64,000 nt of DNA, taken from Paralithodes platypus (lineage: Eukaryota > Arthropoda > Malacostraca > Decapoda > Lithodidae). A model generated the notes under the pieces. The model saw only the letters and a program-made list of their open reading frames with translations, was not told the DNA's origin and made no database searches. Below, piece after piece: positions 1 to 12,975 of the stretch. The stretch covers positions 29,219,943 to 29,283,942 of the forward strand of contig CM064519.1 in assembly GCA_032716605.1 (NCBI GenBank), in the 5' to 3' direction. Positions within the stretch are counted from its first letter, which is position 1, and each line of letters starts with the position of its first letter. A program made the position numbers and the translations under genes.

Positions 1-11
1 TGGTAGGTAGG

Positions 12-111
12 NNNNNNNNNNNNNNNNNNNNNNNNNNNNNNNNNNNNNNNNNNNNNNNNNNNNNNNNNNNNNNNNNNNNNNNNNNNNNNNNNNNNNNNNN
101 NNNNNNNNNNN
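12..111. other. Assembly gap (run of N)
   Basis: This is a run of 100 undetermined bases, the usual placeholder length for a gap of unknown size. The sequence on its two sides need not be contiguous. Confidence 0.99.
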
Positions 112-449
112 CCCAGGAACGTCCCCGTTGTCCTGAGGTTTTATCTAGTGGTTAGCAAGAATAAATATGACTTCCATTCACTCTTGAAAGTAAAGAAAGG
201 TCAATGTTCAATGCAATCGTAATTGTAAATTGCCAAATTGTCAAATGTTTCTTTTTTCGGTTTTGGGTAAGACCTCTGTTAGTGAGCAGGATCGCGGACA
301 GTAAATTAAGTTTGTTCTGTTTTAAGTTTTTAAGACAGTTACATTTTAATTGGCAAGAAAATCCCAGTACAGGTGATATAAGTTGTAATGATGGGCTGGG
401 TGCAAATATAGCCCGTGGTGATGCAGTGGGTTTTTAAAGAAAGCAAAAA

Positions 450-1030
450 TTACAACTTATAGGGAGGTAGAAGGATAAAATAAGGTGGTTTGGTTTGGTG
501 GCATTTGGGTAAAGAGAAACTTCGTTTGTTGCGATGGGTAAGGGCACATCCTGGATGATGGTAGTATGGTAGTTGGATAATGGTAAGGCCCCTGGTGGTG
601 GTAGTAAGTGGGTTTAAGTGGAAGAGATGGATCGTCCCCCCCGGGGTGGTGGTGGTAGTTAGTGGTAGTGAGAATGGGTGGTTGTGGGTCATTATTTAAG
701 TGGTAGCTGAGCAGAGGTAGGGTGGGTTTCTGGGGTGTAAGGTGGAGCAGATGGTAGGAGTTCTTAGTGGTGGTTTAGTAAAGTGGTAGTTAGAATGGGT
801 GGTGGTTAAAGTAGCAGTGGTAGTGAGAGATGGGTAGGTCTGGTGGTTACTTAAGAGATTGGTAAAGGTCGTAGTGGTGGTCAGTAATTGGTAGTGGAGG
901 ATGGGGTTTGGTGGGGTCCGTATTATTAGTGGTAGTTGAGAAATGGTAGGTCTGGGTACGTTGTGGTAACTTGAGAGATTGGGTAGGATTCTTGGTGGTG
1001 GTAGTAGTAGTAGTGCTACAGTGTGAGTGT
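450..1030. repeat. Degenerate GGT/AGT-rich tandem tract
   Basis: The plus strand is strongly G/T-biased, with short blocks such as GTGGTAGT recurring at irregular spacing. No exact unit length persists, so this is an old, diverged trinucleotide-derived minisatellite. ORFs on the complementary strand here are Pro/Thr/Leu-rich by composition only. Confidence 0.75.
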
Positions 1031-1157
1031 TCACCCCTGGTTGGTGTTAATGGCAGAAGGGGTGATGAATTTTTGTTGGATTAGGTATTAAAAGAGTGGA
1101 AATGAGTGAACAAGAGAGAGAGAGAAGAGCTTTACATAGCAGCTACATAGATTACCA

Positions 1158-1211
1158 GCAGACCACACAGACCTCAATGTCCTTACTAGGCATGTCTGGC
1201 CCTTACAAACT
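1158..1211. repeat. Fragment of a dispersed repeat (ACAGACCT family)
   Basis: The segment has an ACAGACCT word followed by GTCCTTACTAGGC and GTCTGG. The same order recurs near 2368-2402 (ACAGACCT, GGTCCCTACTAGGC, GTCCAGAC) and near 11710-11745 (ACAGACCT, TTGGTCCTTAC). Three diverged copies in one window point to a dispersed element. I do not recognise its class. It abuts a TA array here and at 2335. Confidence 0.45.
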
Positions 1212-1228
1212 TAATATATATATATATA

Positions 1229-1267
<39 letters not shown>
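1212..1267. repeat. (TA)n microsatellite
   Basis: A near-pure TA array is interrupted by one ACTGT. The AT-rich sequence down to about 1545 is cryptically simple (TA, ATAC, ATATAC words) and non-coding. Confidence 0.95.
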
Positions 1268-1270
<3 letters not shown>

Positions 1271-1552
1271 TGATACATGCATCATTTATACCACATTACC
1301 ATGTATACACAATTATATACACCACATATATACATGCATACATATATATTATATATCATATACTGTTACAATACATACATATATACAATACACCTACATG
1401 GTATACTACACATACATTGTATACAATACCCACACATGTATATATATAGATATCTATATATAATCTAAATTATATATATATATATATCAATATATATTTA
1501 TATATATATCTATATAAATATATATATATATATATTTTTTTTTTTCATATCA

Positions 1553-1960
1553 CCCCAGCCCTCTCTAGATAGAGGTCAAGCTTTCCTTTGAAAGCATGTA
1601 TTGTGTTCCGCTTCCTCCACCCACTCTCGCTGGTAGTTTATTCCACTCTGTCGCCCACACTGTAGGTGAAGAAACTCTTTGTGACATCTAGGTTTGCCTT
1701 TTTGGTTTTTAATTTCATTCCATTTCCGCGAGTTTGAGTTTATTGTTTAATGTGAATATTGCATTTACATCGACTTTGTCGAAGGCTTTGAGTATCTTAA
1801 AGCACTCAATAAGTTGACCCCTCAACCTCCTCTTTTTTAATGAGAACAGGTTTAATCATTTAACTCTTTCTTCATATGTTTTATTTCATAATGAGGTTAT
1901 CATCTTAGTCGCTCTACGCTGCACTGACTCGAGTCATACAATGTTAAATATATATTACAA
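1553..1960 (-). pseudogene. LINE (jockey/CR1-type) reverse transcriptase C-terminal remnant
   Basis: Read on the minus strand, one frame gives RLRGQLIECFKILKAFDK followed by VDVNAIFTLNNK. This matches the conserved C-terminal segment of jockey/CR1-type LINE ORF2 proteins (R-LRG-LIE-FKIL-G-D as I know the family). Shortly after, another frame gives a TEWNKLPARV-like block, the usual W-N-LP motif. Frame changes and stops separate the blocks, so the copy is dead. The sequence beyond the 3' end is T-rich on the plus strand, as expected for a tail in minus orientation. Catalytic RT motifs are absent because only the 3' end survives. The related element at 27318 is in plus orientation. Confidence 0.8.
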
Positions 1961-2230
1961 CAATTTAATCACTTAATGTTTTTGAACAATTGCGAAACCA
2001 AATTCTTAGCCACCACTATATCCTTCATGTCAAAAACTATTGTTTTGTACAAAAATACTAAATGCCTTCTAACAATAAATGACAGATCTCATATGTGTTT
2101 ATATATGGGTTCTTAGAGGGAATTTCTCTTCCTATATCTTTATTATTTAATTCAAAAATATAATTGTTTTACTACAATCAGAGATTTTGAAAAATACACA
2201 CATACAAACAACAACATACTGTATACTACA

Positions 2231-2234
<4 letters not shown>

Positions 2235-2273
<39 letters not shown>

Positions 2274-2296
2274 GCATATATATATATATATATATA

Positions 2297-2333
<37 letters not shown>
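2235..2333. repeat. Compound (CT)n-(TA)n microsatellite
   Basis: About 17 CT units are followed, after a short spacer, by a TA array interrupted by ACTGT. Confidence 0.95.
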
Positions 2334-2334
<1 letters not shown>

Positions 2335-2337
<3 letters not shown>

Positions 2338-2440
2338 TTACATAAAGTTACACAGATACACAAATTGCACAGACCTTGCGGTCCCTACTAGGCAGTCCAG
2401 ACTTAATTCTAAAAATAATTTGATACAAAGTGGAAGGCAA
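2335..2440. repeat. Second copy of the ACAGACCT dispersed repeat
   Basis: This copy carries GCACAGACCTTGCGGTCC and ACTAGGCAGTCCAGAC in the same order as the copies at 1158 and 11690. It lies directly beside a TA array, like the first copy. Confidence 0.45.
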
Positions 2441-2452
2441 GGATAGGAAAGC

Positions 2453-2552
<100 letters not shown>

Positions 2553-2679
2553 GTAAGGAAGAAGAGGGAAAAGGAAGATACATGGAGATAATTAATGAGT
2601 GAAATGGAAGTAGAAAGAAGACAGAAAGGTGAACTTGGGAAAAACGCGAAACCCTAGAAGTAGTCGGGAAGATAGTTGA

Positions 2680-3475
2680 ATTAGTAGTAGAAGTGGTGGT
2701 AAAGAGATGGTAGAAGTATTAGTGGTAGTGATGAGGGTACGTAATAAAGATGGCATAAGTAGTAGTGATGGCATAGTAGTAGTAAAGATGGTAAAAACAG
2801 TAGTGGCAAGTGTAAGGTTGTAGGAAAGATGGTAGAAGTAGTAGGGATGCTAGTGGAAGTAGCACAAATGATAGAACTAAGAGAGGTAGTACCGTAGTGG
2901 AGGTTGAAGTAGTAGTGATATGAGTGTTTGTGAAGAAGACAGTAAAAGTAGAGTATTGATAGTAATGGTGATAAAGATAGTCACAGGAGTGATAATAGTA
3001 GTGGTGATAAAGAAGATGGTATATGTAGTAGTGATAGTAGGGGTGGCAAACAGATGTTAGAAGTAGTAGTGATAGTATAGGTGGTAAAGAACACGTGATA
3101 TATGTAGTAGTGATAGTAGTGGTGGCAACCGATGGTAAAGTAGTAGTGGTAGTATAGGTGGTAAAGAAGATGGTATATGTATAGTGATAGTAGGGTGGCA
3201 AACAGATGGTAGAAGTAGTATTGGTAGTATAGGTGGTAAAGAAGATGGTATATGTAGTAGTGATAGTAGGGGTGGCAAACAGATGGTAGAAGTAGTAGTG
3301 ATAGTATAGGTGGTAAAGAAGATGGTATATGTAGTAGTGATAGTAGGGGTGGCAAACAGATGGTAGAAGTAGTAGTGATAGTATAGGTGGTAAAGAAGAC
3401 GGTAGAAGAAGTTGTGGTGATAAAGAAGATAATATAAGTAGAAGTGATAGTAGGAGGGGCAGATAGATGGTAGGT
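2680..3475. repeat. Minisatellite with about 76-77 bp unit in GTA-rich DNA
   Basis: The word GGCAAACAGATG recurs near 3045, 3197, 3273 and 3350, giving spacings of one or two units of 76-77 bp. Each unit contains AAAGAAGATGGTATATGTAG. The left part (2680-2980) is a more degenerate GTAGTAGTG tract. Overlapping minus-strand ORFs rich in HYHYYYH are artefacts of the stop-free unit. Confidence 0.85.
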
Positions 3476-3613
3476 AGGCCTGGTTTAGTTCAGCATCAGC
3501 AGCCACCCCTCACCTCCGCTCTACGATGTCATTAAGAGGGCAGATGAACGCCGCATTCTAATGACATTCCTCCCGCCATCTACCCTACCTTTCTTATAGA
3601 TCCCCCTTTCACC

Positions 3614-3618
<5 letters not shown>

Positions 3619-3671
<53 letters not shown>
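3619..3671. repeat. (TA)n microsatellite
   Basis: A pure TA/AT array of about 26 units. Confidence 0.97.
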
Positions 3672-3674
<3 letters not shown>

Positions 3675-4664
3675 ATACTCTTGAAAATGTTGTACTTGAA
3701 TATCGTGACGAATATTGTAAATGTATCGGCAATGTCATATTAAATGACTCGGGCATACATTATTCACTTTCTATATATAATTAATTAGAAGTATTTTGCC
3801 CTCCTCCTCTTTCTCGTATATATATAATGTTAAGTGTGTTTTTCTTTCTTAGATACATGTCTCAGGCTAAATGTTAATCTTTTTCAAGTATGTAAATTTT
3901 ATTCATATGTAATATTGAAATTGCATTCTTGATCTGGAAGAATAGTGTACCTTCAAAGGGAAACCTATTGTTGTAATCTTCAGGGTTTTAATTTATTTAG
4001 TGAAATATTGGCTCACTTCATTGAACATTTTCAGAATTCTGAGTTTTACAGTTAAGTCAATTACGTATGGGCTATATTGTTTGCTATACAATTTAATACA
4101 AACACATAGTGTTGTCTATAAATTATAAACAACCTACGAATGTATTAATTCTACCATTGCCGATAAAATACTTAATATGAAATATTCAAATGAATTCATT
4201 CATGGTAGAAAGTCCCCATGAGTAGAAAATTTGAATTATTAACATTTAATGATTATTTCTTAAGCAGGACAAATATAGTTGCTTGGTCGTAACTACTGTA
4301 TATTAATAAATCAATTTAAGACTATAGGGAAGCATACCATATGATAAATGTCAATGCATTACCAATAATCTGGGTTCTATTGCAATGCCTCGTACAATAA
4401 GTTTGACTATGAACTATAGAGGTTAGTGTTGATATTTGCGGCAGTCTGTTTCACTTGTCGTTTGAATGAACTTATTATTTAATTTACATATGTATATCTA
4501 ATAGGAGGCAAGATAGACACAATATAAGAAGATAGTTTTATTTTGTTTCCCTGCTATATGGTCCCCTTGTTCTAGGCTTCGATTAGGCACCACCTCAATC
4601 ACCTCTACTTTCACCTGCTTCTCTCCACTTTGTCTCTCTCCTTTAAGATTAGATGAGTAAGCTT

Positions 4665-4667
<3 letters not shown>
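3672..4667. other. AT-rich unique sequence, no feature seen
   Basis: Low-GC sequence with no long ORF, tandem unit or recognisable element end. The short AATTAATT-type words are expected from composition. Confidence 0.5.

Positions 4668-4741
<74 letters not shown>
4668..4741. repeat. (CT)n microsatellite
   Basis: A pure CT/TC array of about 36 units. Confidence 0.97.
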
Positions 4742-4744
<3 letters not shown>

Positions 4745-5039
4745 TATTCGAATGTGCCTTTAATTTCTAGCTTCCTTCTCATTTCTCCCTCTATTTTTCT
4801 GTCTTAACTCATCACATCACATCTGTCTAGTCTGTCTGTCTATCTATCCATCTATATATTCATCTATCTGTCTATCCCTTCATCCCTCCGTGTCTCTATC
4901 TCCAGCTCGTTTACCATAGCCATTCAAAGTTGTCGAAATCCTGAGCGCTATCCCTTAATGGTCTCATTTTTCTCAAGTCCCTGCGGAGCCTTTACACTCC
5001 GGTTGATCACATCCATGGGAGACACGCCGGGCGGATGGG

Positions 5040-5317
5040 AACGGAGCGGGGAGAGGGAGAAGGAGGGACACAAGGAACGAGAGGTAGAATAGGAAAAGGA
5101 GGAGGGGAGGGAGAGATGTGGAGGAGGAGAGGAGGGAGAGATATAGAAGTAGAGGGGAGAGATGGAGGAAGAGAGGGAGGGAGAAGGAGAGAAAGCTAGA
5201 AGAGGAGAGAGAGGTGGTGGGAGAAGGAACGAGAGATAGTAGGGGGAGAGAGACGGAGGTAGTAAGGGATGGTGAAGGAGAGAGAGATAGTTGTGGGGCG
5301 AGAGGTGGAGGAAGAGA

Positions 5318-5406
<89 letters not shown>
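5040..5406. repeat. Purine-rich GGGAGA tract ending in a (GA)n array
   Basis: From about 5040 the plus strand is almost entirely purine (GGAGGGAGAGA words). It becomes a pure GA array at about 5320-5406. The Glu/Arg-rich plus ORF and the Ser/Leu/Pro-rich minus ORF here are compositional. Confidence 0.9.
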
Positions 5407-5408
<2 letters not shown>

Positions 5409-5856
5409 ACATAGGTTGACTGATGGTTATATCACTTTGAAGCATCTTGTGTGCCCAGTGAATCCAGATTTATTTTCCTTTTACTAAATCCATTTGAGCT
5501 AAATTAGTCTGTGAATCTTGACAGAAAAAACAATATTTATCTGAAAGACAGACAATGATGAAACGGCTTTTACCATTATAATTACAGACATTTACCGTTT
5601 CTGTCACAAAGACGATACCGTTTCGACTCGTGTTGATTCCTATTATAGTGGAAGTTGAACCCCTTCAGTATACGATGACGCATATTTATTATTTTCCGTC
5701 TATAATTAGAAGATTTTACTTAACTTAGGAACAACATCTGGAAACAAAGGAGTCATAAGTATCTCAATTGATTTATCTTTGATTGTACAGGTCATTCCTA
5801 AGCTAGATATAATCGATTAATGTTTAAGAACAAAAAGAAGAAAACAAAAACAAAAA

Positions 5857-5998
5857 ACTGGCTCGCTATCGGTCGCCCAAAATCAAATCAAAACATGAAT
5901 GTCATAAAGCGTCTCAATATGGTTAAACTAATAGGGTGAATCGTCTTAAAATCTCCAAACTAATGGAGCGAAACAAGGGAAACTCGAAAATACCTCCC
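5857..5998 (-). mobile_element. Truncated group A TTAA-MITE
   Basis: GGCTCGCTATCGGTCGCCC is the inverted group A core. It is followed by CGTCTTAAAATCTCCAAAC, ACTAATGGAGCGAAAC and a terminal TACCTCCC block, all in the order of minus-strand group A copies. The hairpin end and one terminus are missing. Confidence 0.6.
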
Positions 5999-6343
5999 TC
6001 CGACAAAATAGGGTTAAGAGCATGCTAAGGAAAAACAAGCAAGACTAAGGAAGGACTGTATACAGGTGAATAAGAAACTCCTGAAATATCTAGAAAGTGG
6101 AAATATGGTAAAGGGGTAAATACAAGGGAACATGATTTGGCCGACGATGAAAATACAGTTGGTAAGCTGTCCCAGGGCTTCTTATATTTATGGTATTTAA
6201 GTTATTTACAAATATAAAAATGAGTACATGCAAAGGACAGAAAATTAATGAGATAACTGGAGTGTATATTTTGTTTGCTATTACTCTACTTTATAACTCT
6301 ATAATTGCATACATACAATTGGCACTGGGCCAGTTGGGATTCT

Positions 6344-6429
6344 TGTCGGCTGTACAAGGGCAAGTAAGCGAAAAGAGACTAACGAAACCGTTCCTCTGTT
6401 TTAGCTGACTCGCCCTTGTACACCCGACA
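6344..6429. repeat. 86-bp foldback (inverted repeat)
   Basis: TGTCGGCTGTACAAGGGC at 6344-6361 pairs with GCCCTTGTACACCCGACA at 6412-6429 with one mismatch. The homology continues inward with about 70-80% pairing almost to the centre near 6386. It may be a very short foldback MITE or a transcribed hairpin. I see no clear target duplication. Confidence 0.7.
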
Positions 6430-7208
6430 TTACACCCTGTGTTATGTATGTGATTGACTTCATCAGATTGTAACTATTTGTACAGCAACCCGGCAAGATT
6501 TTCAACGGCCCAACAGCTTTTTTTACTATTGCTTTTTTAGCTATTATAAACACATCAATGGCAACTAAAATACAACAGACCTAACCTATTCATTGTTTTA
6601 TGATATTTATATCATTGCGTTTCTTAATTCTATACTAATAAGTAGGTATAATAACAAGTGATAACATTGTCATGGGCCAGCTAAACATCTTGTTGACTAT
6701 TCATCTTATTGGTTCATTTATCTTTTGCCCTTCATTTATTTTCAGTTTCTGCACGTTCAGTATCCTTTGTAATCTCTCGTTATCAAAGCTCCCGTTTTCT
6801 ATTCTATATGTTTTGCTTTTCACCTAGTCTTATTACAACAGCAAGAGTAGAAAATGAAAACAGAGGAAAGAAAGAGAGAACAAAAAACATTAATAAATCA
6901 TTGGAATAGAACAGGCTAGTTTGTATTGGTAAAAGAGGTTTGAAGTTATGTAGCCTTTAAGAAGACACGTGAAATAATATCTCCGAGTGCTAAATTAATG
7001 TACTGAATTGTAGGAGCAGGAAGCCATAAGGCTAAATAAAAGTTCATGGGAAAGTAAGTTAATCAAAATATATTAATGTCAACAAATAAACAAAAAAATA
7101 TGATTAAATATATAAATGTACTGTAAAGGAAGAACGAATCATGAACCAGCAAACGAAAAACAGTAGTTAAGACGGCCTTGAATAGCTTAATCTGCTCCGG
7201 CTGAGTAT
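6430..7208. other. AT-rich unique sequence, no feature seen
   Basis: No element ends, tandem units or convincing coding frames. A 66-codon ORF at 6709..6909 has no recognisable domain. Confidence 0.45.
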
Positions 7209-8265
<1,057 letters not shown>

Positions 8266-8266
8266 T

Positions 8267-8332
<66 letters not shown>

Positions 8333-8346
8333 TTACACACACACAC
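8266..8346. repeat. (CA)n microsatellite
   Basis: A CA array with ATA and TTTA interruptions. Confidence 0.96.
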
Positions 8347-8394
8347 ATATTCACCCACGCTACCTCTCCTCTTTCATTTCTGGAGGCGCGAGTT

Positions 8395-9290
8395 ATGCAT
8401 AATTTGACACAGGAATTTTATTACGTGGTGGGAGAGGCGAGAGAGAAAAAGGAGAAGGAGTGGATAAAGGCAAAGGTGGTGAGGATGGAGATATCAGTAG
8501 TAGGGATATATAGAGTCAGGTATAAGGTTAGAGATGGATATTTACACTTAGGAAAGAAGGGGAGAGAAACACTAAAGGAGGTTAGTGTTATGTATTGGTA
8601 AACATAATTTTGCGCTTATGACACAAAATGTATTACATTGACAAATATATACAGAAGATATTTTAGAGGATATTGATGGGGGTACAATATAAGACAATAA
8701 TAATGAGCAATATTGAAGCTAAATATCTATGAAATATGAATGAAGATAAGTATGGTACTGAACGAAGGATTGGAAACAAATATAAAATAAGGGAAAACGA
8801 GTTAATAAAGAGAGTGAAGTGGATGGCGATGGGAGATGATGGAGAGGGACATGTGGTAGGCCTACATATAAAAGATGACAATCTAAAATTATATATAATG
8901 TATCGGAGTTGGGAAAATGGAAGGGGTAGGGGGAGTTTACAGTAGAGGAATATTTGCACAACAAATAGTTGAAAGGGGAATGGATGAGAGTAAATGGGAT
9001 AGGAATAGTCATAACAAGGGAAAGAACTGAAAATAGGAAGCAAATAAAAGAGCAGAAAATGACTGGTAATAGGTATGGGAGTCATGAACAGAGGCTAAGT
9101 GAGTGGATGTACTAAAAATAGGGGAGTAACACTAATAGAAAGACATCTAGGAGGAAGACAAAGAAAGCTAAGAAACAATGAAGCGAACAAATGTAAACAT
9201 GGGAGTTTAAGTGGAAAATAACATAATAGATATATACGTACCACTGGCTGAGGAAAATGAAGCGTTGGGAATCTGGTGGAGAAACGACGA
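8395..9290 (+). pseudogene. Possible decayed LINE endonuclease-region remnant
   Basis: This A/G-rich stretch has broken plus-strand frames. One at 8736..8945 reads ENELIKRVKWMAMGDDGEG, then VGLHIKDDNLKLYIMYR, before a stop. The hydrophobic strand followed by a YR motif resembles the segment of AP-type LINE endonucleases just before the GDFN catalytic motif. I cannot find an intact GDFN, and the later frames are riddled with stops. Other possibilities are a simple purine-rich tract or a different decayed ORF. This is a weak assignment based on pattern memory. Confidence 0.3.
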
Positions 9291-9841
9291 AACAGGCGTG
9301 TGTGTGTGTGTGTGTGAGAGAGAGATAATCGAATACATGATAATACTGGAAAAAATAAAAAGTAGGTATATCTATCGATCGATCTATCTAGCTATTCATC
9401 TGTCTATCTATTTATCTAAAGCACGAGAAGAGGGCGTGGTCACAAATACTATTGAAACATTATGTCTGAAAGATATAGTACAATTTTAAGCAATAATAGA
9501 TTATCAGATTCGTCAACAAGTTATTGAATAAAACATGTAAGGATCATAACAGATAGATTTATAACGATAATAGGATGCCCTTGTAATATAATATCGATGG
9601 TGGTTGCAAATTGCAATTAATTATACACAGTAATACACAAAAAAAAAGGATGTATTGGAGTGTAGGGCTTTATAACTATTTAGTAAACAACTACAATCTA
9701 GCTACCTTGAAGAATTTATAAATGAAAGACCCTCTAAAATCCAAATTAACCCTTTATACCTGACAGGCTCTTCTTAAGTAGACTAAAATCGCCAGGAGGT
9801 AATCAGAAAAAAACACATAAATAAGCGCTTTCTGCTTGAAT

Positions 9842-10115
9842 TTAAGGGAAGTTTTTTGACTGGACCACCTTCTCCTTCATGCTTAACCCCATTAGTGTGA
9901 CGATTTTAGGACCTTTCGTCCCCCTTATTTGCCATTTACCATTTACGTGCCGACTTTTTACAGGCAAACAACAGCGAGCCTGTAATATAGTGGGAACCGG
10001 ACTTCGGCCAGGACATTTGTCTATCGACAAATGTACAAATTTAACTCGTGGTGGTATTTTTGTTTTAAGTTTGATAGACGTTTATATACGAAGCAAACTA
10101 AGAATCCTCCCTTCA
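9842..10115 (+). mobile_element. Group A TTAA-MITE, diverged copy
   Basis: Begins TTAAGGGAAG, keeps CTTCATGCTTAACCCCATTAG and AACAGCGAGCCTGTAAT, the hairpin-like CCGGACTTCGGCCAGGAC and CATTTGTCTATCGACAAATG. It ends near ATCCTCCCTTCA, so the right TTAA is mutated. The internal CCCATT sub-repeats are partly lost, so the copy is shorter than the usual 330 bp. Confidence 0.8.
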
Positions 10116-10186
10116 TACAGCGAGGGTAAAGGTACAGATAATGCTTTACCTATGCTGAACATTAGTAGAGGAAAAGATAATAGTGC

Positions 10187-10655
10187 TGGTTGGTTGGTTA
10201 CTGATTGTTTGGCTGACCAACTGATTGACTAACTAATTAATTGATTGACTAAATGACTAACTGAGTGACTGGCTATGTGATTGATTAACTGACTAACTGA
10301 TTGACTAACTGACTAACTGATTAACTAACTGAGACTAACTGAATGACTGATTGATTAACTAACTGACTGACTGATTATATGATTAACTGATTGGTTTGAT
10401 GGCCTGTCCGACTGCCTGGTTTGTATACCGACTTACTGAATGACTGATTGACTAACAGGCTGGCTTACTAATCAACCGATTGAATTAATAACTGACTAAC
10501 AAACTGGCTGACTGACTGGTTGGTTGATTTACTGAGTTGCTGACGAACTGGTTGATTGACTGAATAACTAACTAACTATCTAGCTAATTAACTAATTGGT
10601 TGATTTATTAAGTTGCCTGCTGACTGGTTGATTGACTGACCGAGAACTGACTGAA
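10187..10655. repeat. Degenerate tetranucleotide-derived tract (ACTG/ATTG words)
   Basis: The whole stretch is built from CTGA, TTGA, CTAA and TGGT words at four-base spacing with frequent slips. It is an old GACT/GATT satellite-like tract without coding signal. Confidence 0.85.
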
Positions 10656-10965
10656 TAAGCGTGTAGGAATGTCTTAGTTACGTGCACATATTTAATCATG
10701 TTGGTGGTATGTGCGTGTCAGTGTGTGTGTGTGTTGGTATGCATATTTACGCACTTGTGTGCGTGAATGTAACCATCGTCCTTATAGTATGTCTGAATGA
10801 TAATGCTTGTTTTGTTTATGTTGTTGTCGTTTTTGTCTATGTTGTTGTTGCAAGTGTTAAGTGGTATATATTTTGAAGTGCAACCTGTTATTGGGTAACA
10901 TCAACAAATGATGGTTTAGAGTAAATTGGGTTTAAACTTACCTGCAAAGGTTCGGACCTTTATGA

Positions 10966-11100
<135 letters not shown>

Positions 11101-11278
11101 CTGATGATATATGTGTGTATATATGCATGTCTGGGTGAGTATGTGTCCGTGTCTCTGTCTACATATGTGTGTGTGTGTGTACTGTGTATGTGTGCGTTTG
11201 ACAGCGGGTGCCTGGTGCAATACAACCACACACTCATGCATCATTTCACTCCCGCCAGCTTCCACTCTCAGTATTACA

Positions 11279-11640
11279 GTGGAGGAGGAGGAGGAGGATC
11301 AGGAGGAAAAGGAGGAGGAAAAGGAGCAGTAGCAGGAGGAGGAGCAGTAGCAGGAGGAGGAGGAGTAGGAGGAAGGTTGGAAGAATAAGCAATAAGGTTA
11401 AAAGGATGAGAACAAAATAAAGGTAGAAGGGTGGGAAATGAGAGAAAAGGAAAGATGTCGTAGACGAGGAAGGAGGAAAAAGAAGGAAAGCAGAGAAGAA
11501 GAATGAAAAATGTAAGGATAGGAATAGAAGAAGAGGAGGAGAAGGAAGAGGAGGTAATGGGGGATGAGGAGGAGGAGAAGGAGGAGGAGAATTAACAATG
11601 GGGGGAGGAAGAAGAAGAGGAGGAGGGGGAAGAAGAGCAG
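11279..11640. repeat. GGA-rich purine tract
   Basis: The plus strand is nearly all purine, with GGAGGA and GCAGTAGCAGGAGGAG blocks. It degrades to AGGAAGAAG words. A second pure GGA block lies at 11803-11847. Confidence 0.9.
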
Positions 11641-11689
11641 AATATAGATAAAGGAGACGTTGAGGAGGAATACAAAGGAATACAAAGGA

Positions 11690-11760
11690 ATGCAAATGAG
11701 AACAAACTGCAACAGACCTATTGGTCCTTACATGGAAGTTTGGATATCTAAAACTACTAA
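11690..11760. repeat. Third copy of the ACAGACCT dispersed repeat
   Basis: CTGCAACAGACCTATTGG, then TCCTTACATGGAAG and TTTGGATATC, followed by ACTACTAATC. The order is shared with the copies at 1158 and 2335. It is preceded by repeated GGAATACAAA words. Confidence 0.45.
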
Positions 11761-11799
11761 TCTATTGACTACGAGGTAGAGAAAAGGATAGCAAAGAAG

Positions 11800-12300
11800 A
11801 AGGCGGAGGAGGAGGAGGAGGAGGAGGAGGAGGAGGAGGAGGAGGAATAAGACGAGGGGGACGGGGTGGATGAGGAAGAGGGAGAGGAGATACAGGAGGG
11901 AGAGGTAGATGAGGAAATAAAGGACAAGAGAGAGGGGTTGTGATTGGGAGGAGGCTGATACAGAGTACTAACATGAAGGGGAGGAGAAGGGAGGGAAAGA
12001 AGAAAGAAGGTAGAGAAAAGAAACATAGGACATTAAGTTAATCATTAAATTAATAAATGTGCCAGAAGAAAGGAAAATAGAAAAAGAGAGAAATGTGTAC
12101 AAAATATTAACTCCAAGGAAAAATGGCAGTAAGGGTAATTTATAGGAACGGGAAAGATGTTGGAGGACAAGTGAAAAAGTGAAAGGAAATATAGGACATT
12201 GAAAGCCAAAATGAAGCTAGAGAACAATGATGATTCATTCATATTGTCATTACCAGCAAAACAGAAATTGGAAAGATAAGACTCAGTCTCTACAACTACC
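11800..12300. other. GGA block and adjoining A/G-rich sequence
   Basis: A short pure (GGA)n at about 11803-11847 leads into A/G-rich sequence without a recognisable element. The minus-strand Ser/Pro-rich ORFs are compositional. Confidence 0.5.
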
Positions 12301-12301
12301 A

Positions 12302-12484
12302 CTACCCTCAGCTGTTCGGCCAGGCAGCTTAAGGAACGATTATTACTACTACCACTACTAAGCCACCACAGTGAAGTACAGAGGCTGTCATTGTCCCCTT
12401 GGGGATAGGCTGATCCTCCTGTTGATCATAACACGATTATTACATACATACATACATACATACTGTACATACATACATACATAC
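12302..12484 (+). other. Unique segment ending in (CATA)n, possible retroelement tail
   Basis: A non-repetitive segment (GTCCCCTTGGGGATAGGC near 12394) is followed by ATTATTA and two CATA blocks (12441-12462 and 12467-12484) separated by CTGTA. Some non-LTR elements end in such short-unit tails, but no target duplication is evident, so the class is unproven. Confidence 0.3.
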
Positions 12485-12741
12485 TCTACAGCTGAATTCA
12501 TAAGACCAAACTAACAACTTTTTTATCGATAGCAAGGGGTTGGTTATTAAACATAATTACATGAATCCTGACCTATAACGTTATCGGTGGAGTGTTGTCT
12601 GCTACAGGACACAAAGGAATAATTCGCCCATGAATACTGAGGTAACAGTCAAATAAAATATTATAAATTCTAACATATCAAATATTCATATTTCATCCAA
12701 CAGACTTATTATTTATATATTGAAAGAAGAAATATGATAGC

Positions 12742-12975
12742 AAAGGGAGGTCTTTTTGGATCTCCCATGTTTCGCTCCATTAGTTTAGAGATTGTTAGAA
12801 GTTTCGACCCATTATTTTGGCGATAATATGACGATTCTCCGCATTCAGGTGTCGATTTTTTTTCTTTCTGGGTGAGCAAATGCGAGCCTGTACATAAGAA
12901 ATCGGCCTTCGGCTGGAACACTTTTCTATCGAAAAATGTACAAAACAAATATCATAGTGACCCACAAGACGCCGG
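12742..12975 (+). mobile_element. Group A TTAA-MITE, decayed copy
   Basis: Starts AAAGGGAGGTCTTTTTGG, then CTCCATTAGTTTAGAGATTG and GTGTCGATTTTTTTTC. It keeps GCGAGCCTGTAC, TCGGCCTTCGGCTGG and CTTTTCTATCGAAAAATG. The right terminus is lost. Confidence 0.8.

Noticed and set aside
139..160. A-box-like CTAGTGGTTAGC after the gap
   Set aside because: No B box follows within 100 bp and the upstream sequence is missing in the N gap.
2719..3506. Tyr/His-rich minus-strand ORFs of 124-160 codons
   Set aside because: They lie across the 76-bp minisatellite and overlap each other in different frames.
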